NCBI GenBank assembly: GCA_018332375.1
Contig: BOPV01000001.1
Coordinates: 3,286,001-3,350,000 of the forward strand
Direction of reading: 5' to 3'
From: Roseiterribacter gracilis
GTDB lineage: Bacteria; Pseudomonadota; Alphaproteobacteria; BOG-932; Roseiterribacteraceae
Length of the DNA stretch: 64,000 nucleotides
Shown here: positions 55,775 to 64,000 of the stretch, in pieces
Layout of the letters: the number at the start of each line of letters is the position of its first letter
Numbering within the stretch: position 1 is the first letter of the stretch
Notes under the pieces: model-generated
Seen by the model: the letters and a program-made list of their open reading frames with translations, nothing else
Databases searched by the model: none
What the model was told of the DNA's origin: nothing
Position numbers and translations under genes: made by a program

Positions 55775-56716
55775 TCAGGCGACCAGCGCTCGCGGCAGTT
55801 TGAAGACGACGTTTTCGTCGACGATCCGGGTTTCCTCGACCGTCACGTCAAAGACGCGCCGGGCTGCGTCGACCAGCGCCTGGACCAGCGCTTCGGGCGC
55901 CGAGGCGCCTGCGGTCACGCCCAGCCGGCGCACCCCGTCCAGCCAGCGCCAGTCGATGGCGGCTTCATCTTCGACCAGCATCGCTTTGGGACAGCCCTGG
56001 CTCAGCGCCATTTCGACCAGGCGATTCGAATTGGACGAGCTGGGCGAACCCACCACCAGCATCGCATCAACCCGATTCGCGATCGCCTTGACTGCGTTCT
56101 GGCGGTTGGTCGTGGCGTAGCAAATATCCTCGGTGCGGGGCCCGGCGATCAGCGGAAAGCGCGCCTTGAGCGCCGCAACCAGCGACGCGGCATCGTCGAT
56201 CGAAAGCGTCGTCTGGGTGCAGTAGGCGAGCCGTGTGCCGGGCTCGACAGAAAGTTCGGCGACGTCGTCTTCGGTTTCGACCAAGACCACCGCGCCCGGC
56301 GGCAATTGGCCGATCGTGCCTTCGACTTCGGGATGGCCTTCGTGGCCGATCAGCACGACGGTGCGGCCGTCGGCGTAATGCCGCTCGGCTTCGCGATGTA
56401 CTTTCGACACCAACGGGCAGGTGGCATCGAAATAGGCGAGACCGCGGCGCGCTGCTTCGGCTGGCACCGATTTCGGCACGCCATGCGCGGAAAAGACGAC
56501 GTGGCCGTGGTCGGGCACCTCGGCCAGATCGTCCACGAAAATCGCGCCTTTTTGTTTCAGCTGCTCGACCACGTAGCGATTGTGGACGATTTCGTGGCGG
56601 ACAAAGACCGGGGCGCCATGGCGTTCCAGCGCCTGCTCGACGATCTGCACGGCACGGTCGACGCCGGCGCAAAAACCGCGCGGCCCGGCGAGAAGAATGG
56701 TGAGCGGGCGTTTCAT
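55775..56716 (-). CDS. ispH: 4-hydroxy-3-methylbut-2-enyl diphosphate reductase
   Basis: 313-residue iron-sulfur enzyme for the last step of the MEP isoprenoid pathway. The three cluster cysteines are C16 in [14 protein letters not shown]100 in [12 protein letters not shown] and C199 in [11 protein letters not shown]. The substrate residues HGVP, HPEVEGT and SSSNSNRL are also present. ATG 56716 gives [14 protein letters not shown], the family start. It is divergent from the glycine riboswitch-gcv operon. Its isoprenoid products feed the polyprenyl tail used by UbiA and the farnesyl group used by CtaB. Confidence 0.96.
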   Translation of the reverse strand: MKRPLTILLAGPRGFCAGVDRAVQIVEQALERHGAPVFVRHEIVHNRYVVEQLKQKGAIFVDDLAEVPDHGHVVFSAHGVPKSVPAEAARRGLAYFDATCPLVSKVHREAERHYADGRTVVLIGHEGHPEVEGTIGQLPPGAVVLVETEDDVAELSVEPGTRLAYCTQTTLSIDDAASLVAALKARFPLIAGPRTEDICYATTNRQNAVKAIANRVDAMLVVGSPSSSNSNRLVEMALSQGCPKAMLVEDEAAIDWRWLDGVRRLGVTAGASAPEALVQALVDAARRVFDVTVEETRIVDENVVFKLPRALVA

Positions 56717-56856
56717 AGCTGTTCCACGAAACCTGGTTCTGGAGCGCGACCCTGAACGCACGTGGGGCCGGCATCATTCCAGCACAAGTTCCGACCTGAT
56801 TGCCGCAGTTGACGCAGGCACGGCGCCCCTTCAGGTTCGCCCCACGTCGACAGCCC

Positions 56857-57043
56857 CGCCGCGGGAGAGACCGTCCCGAAATGGACGGCGCCGAAGGAGC
56901 AACCGCCCCGGAAACTCTCAGGCACAAAGGACCGCGCGCGGGTCGACGCTCTGGAAAGCCGGCGGACACGCCGCACCGACGGAGTAACCTTGGCGTCGCG
57001 CATCATGGCGCCCAAGGGAATCTCTCAGGTCTTCGACAGAGGG
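56857..57043 (+). promoter_or_regulatory. Tandem glycine riboswitch upstream of gcvT
   Basis: Two aptamers in series. Aptamer 1 (about 56857-56940) runs from CGCGGGAGAGACCG through GCCGAAGGAGCAACCGCCCC and GGAAACTCTCAGGCAC to ACCGCGCG, which closes P1. Aptamer 2 (about 56948-57043) runs from GCTCTGGAAAGCC through CCGACGGAGTAACCTTGGCG and GGGAATCTCTCAGGTC to CGACAGAGG. The GGAGC/GGAGTAACC and CTCTCAGG blocks are the conserved glycine-binding core of this class. Glycine binding normally turns on gcv expression. The expression platform before the TTG start may sequester the GAGG ribosome site; I see no U-run terminator, so control is probably translational. Confidence 0.95.
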
Positions 57044-57096
57044 GGCTCGAACGCTGCACCGGCTGTGCAGCGAACCGAGACTCTGTTGAGGCTGCT

Positions 57097-58215
57097 TTGA
57101 GCGAACAATCTTCTGGACCGCTTCTCCGCACACCGCTCCATGCGCTGCATGTCGAGCTGGGCGCCAAAATGGTGCCGTTCGCGGGCTATGACATGCCGGT
57201 GCAATATCCGACCGGCGTGCTGCGCGAACATCTGCACACACGCGACAAAGCCGGCCTGTTCGACGTCAGCCATATGGGCCAGGCGTTTTTCGAAGGTCCG
57301 GATGCGATCGCCGCGCTGGAAACGCTGATCCCCGGCGACGTCGCTGCGCTGGCCGACGGGCAGATGCGCTACACGATGCTGACCGACGACAAAGGCTGCA
57401 TCCTCGACGATCTGATGGTGACGCGCATGTCGGCGGACCGTCTGTTTCTGGTCGTCAATGCGGGCTGCAAAGAAGACGACTACGCGCACATCCAGAAGAA
57501 GATCGGTGGCCGTGCAAAGCTGACGCGGCGCGAAGATCGTTCGCTGCTGGCGTTGCAGGGGCCGGCGGCGGCAACGGTGTTGGCGCGCATCGTGCCGGCG
57601 GTGGCGCAGATGAATTTCATGACCGCGCTCGAAACGACGTTTGACGGCGTCGACGCGATCATCACGCGCTCGGGCTATACCGGCGAAGACGGCTACGAGA
57701 TTTCGGTGCCGAACGAATCAGCGGTGCAGGTTGCGCGCCGTCTGTTGTCACAACCCGATGTGCTGCCAATCGGTCTGGGCGCGCGTGATTCGCTGCGGCT
57801 CGAAGCCGGGCTTTGCCTCTACGGCCACGACATCGACACCACGACGACGCCAATTGAAGCGACGTTGGCTTGGACGATTTCCAAGCGCCGTCGCGCCGAA
57901 GGCGGGTTCCCGGGCGCTGCGATCGTGCAGACGCAGCTCGCCGACGGCCCCGCGCGCAAACGCGTCGGCATCAAACCGGACGGTCGTGCGCCGGCGCGCG
58001 AAGGCGCCGACGTGGTCGACGAACACGGCGCCAAGATCGGCACCATCACCTCGGGTGGTTTCGGTCCCAGCGTCGAAGGACCGGTTGCGATGGGCTATGT
58101 CGCAACCGCATTCGCCAAAATCGGTACGCGGGTTGGATTGGTCGTGCGCGGCAATACGCTGCCCGCGACCGTCACCGCGATGCCGTTCGCTCCACACCGC
58201 TATTTCAAAGCCTAA
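57097..58215 (+). CDS. gcvT: Glycine cleavage system T protein (aminomethyltransferase)
   Basis: 372-residue tetrahydrofolate-dependent subunit. Landmarks: RTPLHALHVELGAKMVPFAGYDMPVQY in parts, HTRDKAGLFDVSHMGQ, TMLTDDKGCILDDLMV, RSGYTGEDGYEISVP and LGARDSLRLEAGLCLYGHD. The start is TTG 57097 with GAGG five bases before (57088-57091), giving MSEQSSGPLLRTPLH; the frame is open further upstream through the riboswitch but that is not coding. Weak start codon plus riboswitch suggests tight translational control. First gene of the gcv operon; gcvH begins 18 bases later. Confidence 0.94.
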   Translation: MSEQSSGPLLRTPLHALHVELGAKMVPFAGYDMPVQYPTGVLREHLHTRDKAGLFDVSHMGQAFFEGPDAIAALETLIPGDVAALADGQMRYTMLTDDKGCILDDLMVTRMSADRLFLVVNAGCKEDDYAHIQKKIGGRAKLTRREDRSLLALQGPAAATVLARIVPAVAQMNFMTALETTFDGVDAIITRSGYTGEDGYEISVPNESAVQVARRLLSQPDVLPIGLGARDSLRLEAGLCLYGHDIDTTTTPIEATLAWTISKRRRAEGGFPGAAIVQTQLADGPARKRVGIKPDGRAPAREGADVVDEHGAKIGTITSGGFGPSVEGPVAMGYVATAFAKIGTRVGLVVRGNTLPATVTAMPFAPHRYFKA

Positions 58216-58233
58216 AGAACAGGGGTCTTCACG

Positions 58234-58611
58234 ATGGCTGATCTTCGCTTCACCAAAGATCATGAATGGGTGCGTCTCGAAGGCGATGTCGCCACGGTCG
58301 GTATCACTGCGTTTGCGCAGGACCAGCTTGGTGACGTCGTGTTCGTCGAATTGCCCGCAGTCGGCAAAAAAGTCGAACAGGGCAAAGACGCAGCCGTGGT
58401 CGAATCGGTGAAGGCCGCAAGCGAGGTCTATGCCCCGCTCGATGGCGAAGTCACCGAAGTGAACGACGCGCTGACCGGCGATCCGGCGCTCGTCAATGCC
58501 GATCCGATGGGCGCTGCCTGGTTCTTCAAAATGAAAGTCGCCAACAAGGCGCAGCTCGACGGTCTGCTCGATCAAGCCGCCTACGACGCCTACGTGAAAG
58601 GTTTGGCCTGA
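58234..58611 (+). CDS. gcvH: Glycine cleavage system H protein
   Basis: 125-residue lipoyl carrier protein that shuttles the aminomethyl group between P, T and L proteins. The lipoylated lysine is K60 in [15 protein letters not shown]. The N-terminus [21 protein letters not shown] and [10 protein letters not shown] end the fold. Normal length. Its stop shares one base with the gcvPA start (TGATG). The L protein (lipoamide dehydrogenase) is not encoded here. Confidence 0.97.
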   Translation: MADLRFTKDHEWVRLEGDVATVGITAFAQDQLGDVVFVELPAVGKKVEQGKDAAVVESVKAASEVYAPLDGEVTEVNDALTGDPALVNADPMGAAWFFKMKVANKAQLDGLLDQAAYDAYVKGLA

Positions 58612-59954
58612 TGCGTTATCTGCCGCTCACCGATGCGGATCGTCGCGCCATGTTGGCGACGATCGGTGCGCCTTCCGTCGATGCGTTGTTCCGCGACGTT
58701 CCCGAAGCGGCGCAATTGCGCGAACCGATTGCCGGCCTGCCGGCACATCAAGGCGAACTCGAAGTCGAGCGGCATCTGGCAGCGCTCGCGGCGAAGAACG
58801 TGCCCGCGGGCAGCGTGCCGTTCTTCTGCGGCGCCGGCGCCTATCGTCATCACGTGCCTGCGACGGTCGATCACCTGATCCAGCGCGGTGAATTCCTCAC
58901 CAGCTACACGCCGTACCAGCCCGAAGTGTCCCAGGGCACGCTGCAGGTTCTGTTCGAATTCCAGACCCAGGTCGCGCTGCTGACCGGCATGGATGTAGCG
59001 AACGCGTCGATGTATGACGGCTCGACCGGTTGCGCCGAAGCGGTTGCGATGGCGAACCGCGTCACGCGTCGCACGCGCGCCGTTCTGTCGGGCGGTCTGC
59101 ACGCACAATATCGCGACGTCACGCGCACCGCCGGCCGCTGGAACGGGTTCGACGTGGTTGCTGCACCGGCCGACCCGACCGGCAGCGAAGACCTGACCAA
59201 ACTGCTCGACGACAACACGTCCTGCGTCGTGGTGCAGAATCCGGGCGCGTTCGGCCATGTGCGCGACCTGACCAAACTCGCCGAAGCGGTGCATGCCAAA
59301 GGCGCGTTGCTGATCGTCGTCGTCACCGAAGCAATCTCGTTCGGCCTGTTGCCGCCGCCGGGCGAGCAGGGTGCGGACATCGTCGTCGCCGAAGGCCAGT
59401 CGCTGGGAAATCCGCTCGGCTTTGGCGGCCCCTATGTCGGCCTGTTCGCGGTGCGCGAAAAATTCCTGCGCCAGATGCCGGGCCGCTTGTGCGGCGAGAC
59501 GGTCGATGCCGACGGCAAGCGCGGCTTCGTGCTGACTCTGTCGACGCGCGAACAACATATCCGCCGCGAAAAAGCGACCTCGAACATCTGCACCAATTCG
59601 GGTCTGTGCGCGCTCGCTTTCACGATCCATCTGTCGCTGCTGGGCGAAGCGGGTCTGACGCAGCTTGCGGCGCTCAATCACGCCAAGGCGGTGACCTTGG
59701 CCGAACGGCTCTCGTCGGTGCCCGGCGTCGAAGTCGTCACCGACGCTTTCTTCAACGAATTCGCGGTGCGTTTGAAAAAGCCGGCCGCTGCGGTCGTCGA
59801 TGCGCTTGCAGCCAAGAACATTCTCGCCGGCGTGCCCGCATCGCGCCTGTGGCCGCATGAGAATGTCGACGACCTGCTGCTCGTCGCCTGCACCGAAACC
59901 ACCACCGACATCGACATGGACGCGCTGATCGCCGGCCTGAAAGAGGTTCTGTGA
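58611..59954 (+). CDS. gcvPA: Glycine dehydrogenase (decarboxylating) subunit 1
   Basis: 447-residue N-terminal half of the split P protein. The starting [54 protein letters not shown] and [21 protein letters not shown] are typical for the alpha chain, which structurally mirrors the PLP fold but lacks the active lysine. With gcvPB it makes the heterotetramer that decarboxylates glycine. TGATG overlaps at both ends show tight coupling. Confidence 0.96.
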   Translation: MRYLPLTDADRRAMLATIGAPSVDALFRDVPEAAQLREPIAGLPAHQGELEVERHLAALAAKNVPAGSVPFFCGAGAYRHHVPATVDHLIQRGEFLTSYTPYQPEVSQGTLQVLFEFQTQVALLTGMDVANASMYDGSTGCAEAVAMANRVTRRTRAVLSGGLHAQYRDVTRTAGRWNGFDVVAAPADPTGSEDLTKLLDDNTSCVVVQNPGAFGHVRDLTKLAEAVHAKGALLIVVVTEAISFGLLPPPGEQGADIVVAEGQSLGNPLGFGGPYVGLFAVREKFLRQMPGRLCGETVDADGKRGFVLTLSTREQHIRREKATSNICTNSGLCALAFTIHLSLLGEAGLTQLAALNHAKAVTLAERLSSVPGVEVVTDAFFNEFAVRLKKPAAAVVDALAAKNILAGVPASRLWPHENVDDLLLVACTETTTDIDMDALIAGLKEVL

Positions 59955-61450
59955 TGACGACCTTCACCGGCAATCGCGGTCTGGCGCAGGAAGAAGCGCT
60001 GATCTTCGAACAGGATTCGCCCGGCCACAGCGGCGTCGATCTGCCAGCACTTCCGCACACGAAAACGCGTCTCGGCACCGTGAAGAAGCGCACCAAGATC
60101 GGCCTGCCGGGCTTGAGCGAGCCGCAGATCGTGCGCCACTACACGCGCCTCAGCCAAAAGAACTACGCGATCGATGCGGGTCTCTATCCGCTCGGCTCGT
60201 GCACGATGAAGCACAATCCGCGCTTGAACGAAAAAGCCGTGCGCATGCCGGGCTTCGCCGATCTGCATCCGTTGCAGCCGATTGCGACCGTGCAAGGCGC
60301 GCTGCAATTGATCGACCAGTTGGCGCATTGGCTGAAGACGTTGACCGGCATGCCCGCCGTGGCCTTGTCGCCGGCCGCCGGCGCGCACGGCGAATATTGC
60401 GGCATGATCGCGATCCGCGCCGCGCTCGAAGCGCGCGGCGACAAGCGTCGCAAAGTGCTGGTTCCGGAATCGGCGCACGGCACCAATCCGGCGACGGCTG
60501 CCGCGCTGGGCTTCGAAGTCGAATCGATTCCCGCGACCGAAGACGGTCACGTCGATCTCGCCGCGTTGAAGGCCAAGCTTGGTCCCGACGTTGCGGGCAT
60601 CATGCTGACCAACCCCAACACGTGCGGCCTGTTCGAACGCGACATCAAAACGATCGCCGACGCGGTGCATGAAGTCGGCGGTTTCTTCTATTGCGACGGC
60701 GCCAACTTCAACGCGATCGTCGGCCGCGTGCGACCGGCCGATCTCGGCGTCGATGCGATGCACATCAATCTGCACAAGACTTTCTCGACGCCGCATGGCG
60801 GCGGTGGTCCGGGCGCAGGCCCGGTCGTCTTCTCCGACAAGCTGGCGCCGTACGTGCCGGTGTCGTGGGTCGTGCACGGCAAGAACGGTTTCGATCTGGT
60901 CGAACATGCAAGCGGCGATGCAGTCGGCCGCTTGAAGGCCTTCCACGGCCAGATGGGCATGTTCGTGCGCGCGCTGACCTACATGCTGAGCCACGGCAAT
61001 GACGGTCTGCGCCAGGCCTCGAGCGATGCGGTGCTGGGTGCGAATTATATTCTGGCGTCGCTCAGCGACGTGCTGCACCCGGCCTTTCCGGGCCCGTGCA
61101 TGCACGAGGCGCTGTTCGACGACAGCTCGCTCAAAGGCACCGGCGTCACCACGCTCGACATCGCCAAGGCGATGTTGGACGAGGGCTATCATCCGATGAC
61201 GATGTATTTCCCGCTGGTGGTGCACGGCGCGATGCTGATCGAGCCGACCGAGTCGGAATCGAAAGACTCGCTCGACAAATTCATCGGCACGATGCGCGAC
61301 CTGGTGCGTCGCGCCAAACTGCCGGGTGCGGAAGAGGAATTCCACGCAGCACCCCGCCTGACGCCGCGTCGCCGTCTGGACGAAACCGCAGCCGCCCGCA
61401 AACCGGTCCTGCGCTGGCGCCCGCCGGCGCTGGATCAGGCGGCGGAATGA
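59954..61450 (+). CDS. gcvPB: Glycine dehydrogenase (decarboxylating) subunit 2
   Basis: 498-residue catalytic half of the split P protein. The PLP lysine is K275 in INLHKTFSTPHGGGGPG. Other landmarks: YPLGSCTMKHNPRLNE, AHGTNPATAAALGFEV, MLTNPNTCGLFER and YPLVVHGAML-like FPLVVHGAMLIEPTE. AGAGG lies seven bases before ATG 59954, preferred over the GTG one codon earlier. The N-terminal TTFTGNRGLAQEEALIFEQ is normal for GcvPB. A strong terminator follows 5 bases after the stop. Confidence 0.96.
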   Translation: MTTFTGNRGLAQEEALIFEQDSPGHSGVDLPALPHTKTRLGTVKKRTKIGLPGLSEPQIVRHYTRLSQKNYAIDAGLYPLGSCTMKHNPRLNEKAVRMPGFADLHPLQPIATVQGALQLIDQLAHWLKTLTGMPAVALSPAAGAHGEYCGMIAIRAALEARGDKRRKVLVPESAHGTNPATAAALGFEVESIPATEDGHVDLAALKAKLGPDVAGIMLTNPNTCGLFERDIKTIADAVHEVGGFFYCDGANFNAIVGRVRPADLGVDAMHINLHKTFSTPHGGGGPGAGPVVFSDKLAPYVPVSWVVHGKNGFDLVEHASGDAVGRLKAFHGQMGMFVRALTYMLSHGNDGLRQASSDAVLGANYILASLSDVLHPAFPGPCMHEALFDDSSLKGTGVTTLDIAKAMLDEGYHPMTMYFPLVVHGAMLIEPTESESKDSLDKFIGTMRDLVRRAKLPGAEEEFHAAPRLTPRRRLDETAAARKPVLRWRPPALDQAAE

Positions 61451-61454
61451 GCTA

Positions 61455-61486
61455 AAGGCCGGCATCTTCGGGTGCCGGCCTTTTTC
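61455..61486 (+). terminator. Rho-independent terminator of the gcv operon
   Basis: A 10-bp perfect stem AAGGCCGGCA (61455-61464) / TGCCGGCCTT (61473-61482), loop TCTTCGGG, then TTTTTCTTG. It begins five bases after the gcvPB stop and ends the riboswitch-controlled operon. Confidence 0.92.
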
Positions 61487-61561
61487 TTGATAAGTACGGT
61501 TTGACGCGTTGCCCTGAATCGTAAAACTATCGCTGCGGACCAGAACGGTACGGGATCAGGG

Positions 61562-62500
61562 ATGCGCAGAACGATCGCACTTTCTTTGTGGGCGCTTGCG
61601 GCTGCGTCGTGCGCGTCGGCAGAGACCTGCAATTTGCAGCGCGTGGCGGAACTGCCGGTGCAGTATATGCCGCAGGCCGGCCTGATTTTCGTCTCTGCCA
61701 AAATCCAAGATCAGCCGATTCCGATGGTTCTCGCGACTGCGGCCCAGTCGACGATGATCGATAGTGCGACGGCCGAGCGGCTCAAGCTCGACATGCGCCC
61801 GGTCAGAAATTTGAAGGGCCAAAGTCGATCGGGCGAAAGCCAACGCGTGTTCGAAGTGCTGATCCCCGAGATGCATGTCGGGACGATCCGCTACACGCAG
61901 TACCGCATGCTGATCACCGAAGTGGCGCGCACCGACGCGCAGAAAAGGAATGTCGGCAGCTTCTCGCTGAACAGCATGAACAATGCTGATTTCGAGTTCG
62001 ACGTCGCCGCGGGCAAGGTCAAGGCTTTCACCCCTGCGCCCTGCGCGACCAGCGCACCTTGGGCGTCGGATGCGGACACGGTTCCGTTGGTCGAGACTGC
62101 CAACAGCCATCACATGCGCGTCGACGTGAAGGTCGACGGAAAGACGTTGCGCGCCGAGTTTGATTCCAGCCTGCGGCGCTCGGCGCTGACGTGGAGCGGC
62201 ATGCGGCGGCTGGGACTGTCGCCGGATGGCGACGTCGAAACGACGCCAGACGGCGAGAAGCTGCGTCGCTATCAGAGTTTTGCGATCGGTGACGAAGAGA
62301 TCCGCAACCCGCGCTTCGGCGTCGTTCGCGTGGTCGAAACCTGGTCGGCGAACGGCGGAACGGCGCGTCGAATCGAGATGGATTCCCAGCCCGATATGTA
62401 TCTCGGCGCCGACTGGCTGCGCGCGCATCACGTCTATGTCGGGCGCGGCGCCAAGCAAGTGCACTTCACGTATAACGGCGGACCGGTCTTCGAAAAATGA
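61562..62500 (+). CDS. Exported retropepsin-like double-domain protein, copy 1
   Basis: 312 residues with a signal peptide (MRRTIALSLWALAAASCASA) and two retropepsin-like halves. The N-terminal half (about 35-155) keeps the fold marks (GLIFVSAKIQDQPIPMVLAT, SATAERLKL) but the catalytic Asp is lost (ATAAQST). The C-terminal half (about 185-310) has AEFDSSLRRSALTW: D201 is present but the motif is DSS instead of DSG/DTG. Cysteines C23 and C161, in ETCNLQ and PCATSAPW, match the other copies and may form a disulfide. Ends MYLGADWLRAHHVYVGRG. Probably a binding protein or pseudo-protease; function unknown. First of three tandem paralogues. Confidence 0.8.
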   Translation: MRRTIALSLWALAAASCASAETCNLQRVAELPVQYMPQAGLIFVSAKIQDQPIPMVLATAAQSTMIDSATAERLKLDMRPVRNLKGQSRSGESQRVFEVLIPEMHVGTIRYTQYRMLITEVARTDAQKRNVGSFSLNSMNNADFEFDVAAGKVKAFTPAPCATSAPWASDADTVPLVETANSHHMRVDVKVDGKTLRAEFDSSLRRSALTWSGMRRLGLSPDGDVETTPDGEKLRRYQSFAIGDEEIRNPRFGVVRVVETWSANGGTARRIEMDSQPDMYLGADWLRAHHVYVGRGAKQVHFTYNGGPVFEK

Positions 62501-62511
62501 TGGGAACAAAT

Positions 62512-63450
62512 ATGCGCACGATCATTGCAGCGACCTGTTTTCTACTGGCCATCGCGCCCGCTGCATCCGCGCAGAGCTGTAACTTCCGGCTGAACGCCGA
62601 CATCCCGCTCCGCTACAACGCGCAGGCCGGTGCGTTGCTGGTTGATGCCAAAGTTGGCGGCCAGCCGATTCCACTGATCGTCAGCACCAGCTCGCCGATG
62701 ACGACATTGGGGCGCGCGACCGTCGATCGGCTCAAGCTGGAAACGCACTACGACAGCCGCTATCGCACGCGCGGACCCAGCAACGGCGACGTCCGCTTTC
62801 TGCAGGTGACGCTTCCCGACTTCACGCTCGGGCAACACCGTCTCGGATCGCCCGAAGTGTTCGTGCAGGAAGGTACGTCCGACGGTGCAATGCCGACGAC
62901 CGGGCGGCTCGGGCTCAACATTCTCTACGATTACGACATTGAGTTCGACGTCAAAGGCGGCCGCTTGAATCTCTACGAGTCAGTCCCGTGCGCCCATACG
63001 GCGCCGTGGTCGGGCGACGTGGAAACAGTCCCGTTGAATCACACACGCAAAGGGCAACGCGTGTTGTTCGACGTCACCGTCAACGGTCGCAAGATGCGCG
63101 CCGAACTCGACAGCGGCGCCCCGCGTACGATGATGACGTTGCGCGGCGCTCGGCGCCTCGGTCTTTCGGCCGACGGTATGCCGCCCGGTCCCGATTTGCT
63201 CGGCGTCGATGGCAAGATTCGCGCGACGAAGCTGCATCAGTTCGAGAGTTTCGCAATCGAAGGCGAAGAGATCCGCAATCCGCGCCTGCCGATCATCGAG
63301 TTTCTGAAATACCCGGGCTCAATCGCCTTCGATGGCGACATCGAGGTCTATGTCGGTGCCGACTGGCTGCGCGCGCATCACGTCTATATCGCACGCGGTA
63401 CGCACGAGATGCACTTCGCGTATGTCGGCGGCCCGGTATTCGAGAAATGA
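62512..63450 (+). CDS. Exported retropepsin-like double-domain protein, copy 2
   Basis: 312 residues, identical in length to copy 1, with signal peptide MRTIIAATCFLLAIAPAASA. Same two-half layout: ALLVDAKVGGQPIPLIVSTSSP in the first half lacks the Asp; the second half has AELDSGAPRTMMTLRGARRLGL with D200-S-G, the proper retropepsin motif. Cysteines C23 and C160 are conserved. The end VYVGADWLRAHHVYIARG matches copy 1, and DNA is identical over 30 bases there (62408-62437 and 63358-63387). ATG 62512 is preferred to ATG 62497 because GGGAAC precedes it and a clean signal peptide follows. Dimerisation or intramolecular pairing would be needed for protease activity. Confidence 0.82.
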   Translation: MRTIIAATCFLLAIAPAASAQSCNFRLNADIPLRYNAQAGALLVDAKVGGQPIPLIVSTSSPMTTLGRATVDRLKLETHYDSRYRTRGPSNGDVRFLQVTLPDFTLGQHRLGSPEVFVQEGTSDGAMPTTGRLGLNILYDYDIEFDVKGGRLNLYESVPCAHTAPWSGDVETVPLNHTRKGQRVLFDVTVNGRKMRAELDSGAPRTMMTLRGARRLGLSADGMPPGPDLLGVDGKIRATKLHQFESFAIEGEEIRNPRLPIIEFLKYPGSIAFDGDIEVYVGADWLRAHHVYIARGTHEMHFAYVGGPVFEK

Positions 63451-64000
63451 CAGCCCGCGCCGGTACGCTTGTCGCCGCCCTGGTCTTGCTAAGCGCGTCG
63501 CCGACGCGCGCGGCTGAGCCGTGCAAGATCCCGTTGGTTGCCGAAGCGAAGATTGAGCACAAGGGTTCGATCTACGTGCAGGCGTCAATTCGCGGCGAGT
63601 CGGTTCCAATGGTCGTTCACACCAGTTCTGCGGTTACGTCGATCAGCAAAACGACGGCGCAGAAGTTCGGCCTCGAGCTCAGTCGTGAAACACGATATTC
63701 GCTGCACGGCACGCATGGCGAACTCGAAGCCTATAACGTCACAGTGCCCGACTTTGTAATCGGAAACGGGCGATTTCCAGAACTGCGTGCCATGGTTATC
63801 GAGGGCCGGGATAGCGGCGCCGCAGGCTCGTCTGTCGGCGCGATCGGCACGGATCTCTTGGGTGCATTCGATCTGGAGTTCGATGTGCAAGGCGGACGGT
63901 TCGTGCTGCACGAAAAGACGCGTTGCGCGCACGCGCCGCCCTGGCCTGCGGATTTCATCACGGTGCAACTTCTTCCGCTTCTTTCTGGACGCGTGCAGTT
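63447..64000 (+). CDS. Exported retropepsin-like protein, copy 3 (cut by window edge)
   Basis: First 184 residues only; the gene runs past the right edge. It overlaps the copy 2 stop by four bases (ATGA). Signal peptide MTARAGTLVAALVLLSASPTRA, then SIYVQASIRGESVPMVVHTSSA, FDLEFDVQGGRFVLHEKTRC and AHAPPW, matching copies 1 and 2 block by block, including C26 and C160. The first half again has Ser/Thr in place of the catalytic Asp (VVHTSSA). The second half, where an active motif could lie, is outside the window. Confidence 0.82.
   Translation, partial: MTARAGTLVAALVLLSASPTRAAEPCKIPLVAEAKIEHKGSIYVQASIRGESVPMVVHTSSAVTSISKTTAQKFGLELSRETRYSLHGTHGELEAYNVTVPDFVIGNGRFPELRAMVIEGRDSGAAGSSVGAIGTDLLGAFDLEFDVQGGRFVLHEKTRCAHAPPWPADFITVQLLPLLSGRVQ

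Noticed and set aside
56988..57016. AACCTTGGCGTC in the riboswitch as a third copy of the 44-base repeat head
   Set aside because: It is part of a stem of the second glycine aptamer (pairs with GCGCCCAAGG) and matches the repeat only over a short core.
61562..61625. Lipoprotein signal in retropepsin-like copy 1 (AAASC)
   Set aside because: The residues before Cys do not fit the usual lipobox and the other copies have plain signal peptides.

Overview
The window looks like a chromosomal segment of an alphaproteobacterium with moderately high GC (hand counts of ordinary coding stretches give about 62 percent). This rests on gene content and order: a tldD - coxB - ctaD - ctaB - coxF-like - ctaG - ctaE - DUF983 - SURF1 block leading into thrC and an M16 processing-type peptidase; an ispH / kinase-type thrB / rnhA group; a split glycine decarboxylase P-protein (gcvPA plus gcvPB); a ubiA - rsmE - gshA neighbourhood; and a lipid A / Kdo transferase cluster. 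I cannot place the order or genus. No rRNA, tRNA, CRISPR array, insertion sequence or prophage was recognised. Coding density is very high and many neighbours overlap by 1-4 bases (ATGA, GTGA, TTGA, TGATG).

Layout. 1-5.7 kb (minus): an NtrC-type sigma-54 response regulator, a Bax-inhibitor-1 family membrane protein, and a LolD/YbbA-like ABC ATPase with its FtsX-type permease. 5.9-9.9 kb (plus): a cysteine synthase fused to a glutaredoxin domain, a TesA-type esterase, a Tas-like aldo-keto reductase, the RNA phosphodiesterase ThpR and a 44-residue basic protein. 9.8-19.9 kb: a UbiH/COQ6-type hydroxylase, a PII protein coupled to a tiny membrane protein, purD with a coupled membrane protein, xseA divergent from purD, a PaiB-like protein, two large polytopic GT-C-like membrane proteins and a beta-hydroxyacid dehydrogenase. 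19.9-25.9 kb (minus): envelope cluster with a ChaN/EreA-like protein, LpxL-type acyltransferase, LpxK, WaaA, a GT4 glycosyltransferase and an LpxH-like phosphoesterase. 26-35.8 kb: pmbA, a methyltransferase, ubiA, rsmE, gshA, an exported D-aminoacylase, a VOC protein, an inverted-repeat intergenic region, an alpha/beta hydrolase divergent from an XRE regulator, and a coiled-coil protein.

35.9-38.5 kb (minus): tldD translationally coupled to a GC-poor YaaC-like gene, the clearest sign of horizontal transfer here. 38.7-51.2 kb (plus): a long co-directional run with the aa3-type cytochrome oxidase and its assembly factors, an M32 carboxypeptidase, thrC, an M16 peptidase, a GNAT acetyltransferase, a GmhA-like isomerase and a three-gene cassette of unknown function. 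51.2-56.7 kb: YqgE, a peroxiredoxin, small stress or housekeeping genes, rnhA, a SET-domain protein, thrB, a TerB-like protein and ispH. 56.8-61.5 kb: a tandem glycine riboswitch controlling gcvT-gcvH-gcvPA-gcvPB, closed by a strong terminator. 61.5-64 kb: three tandem paralogous exported retropepsin-like proteins, the last cut by the window edge.

The best candidates for something undescribed are the triplicated retropepsin-like secreted proteins, the foreign-looking YaaC-like gene joined to tldD, the wHTH-like/DUF5985 cassette, the PII plus 66-residue membrane protein pair, and two intergenic inverted-repeat elements.
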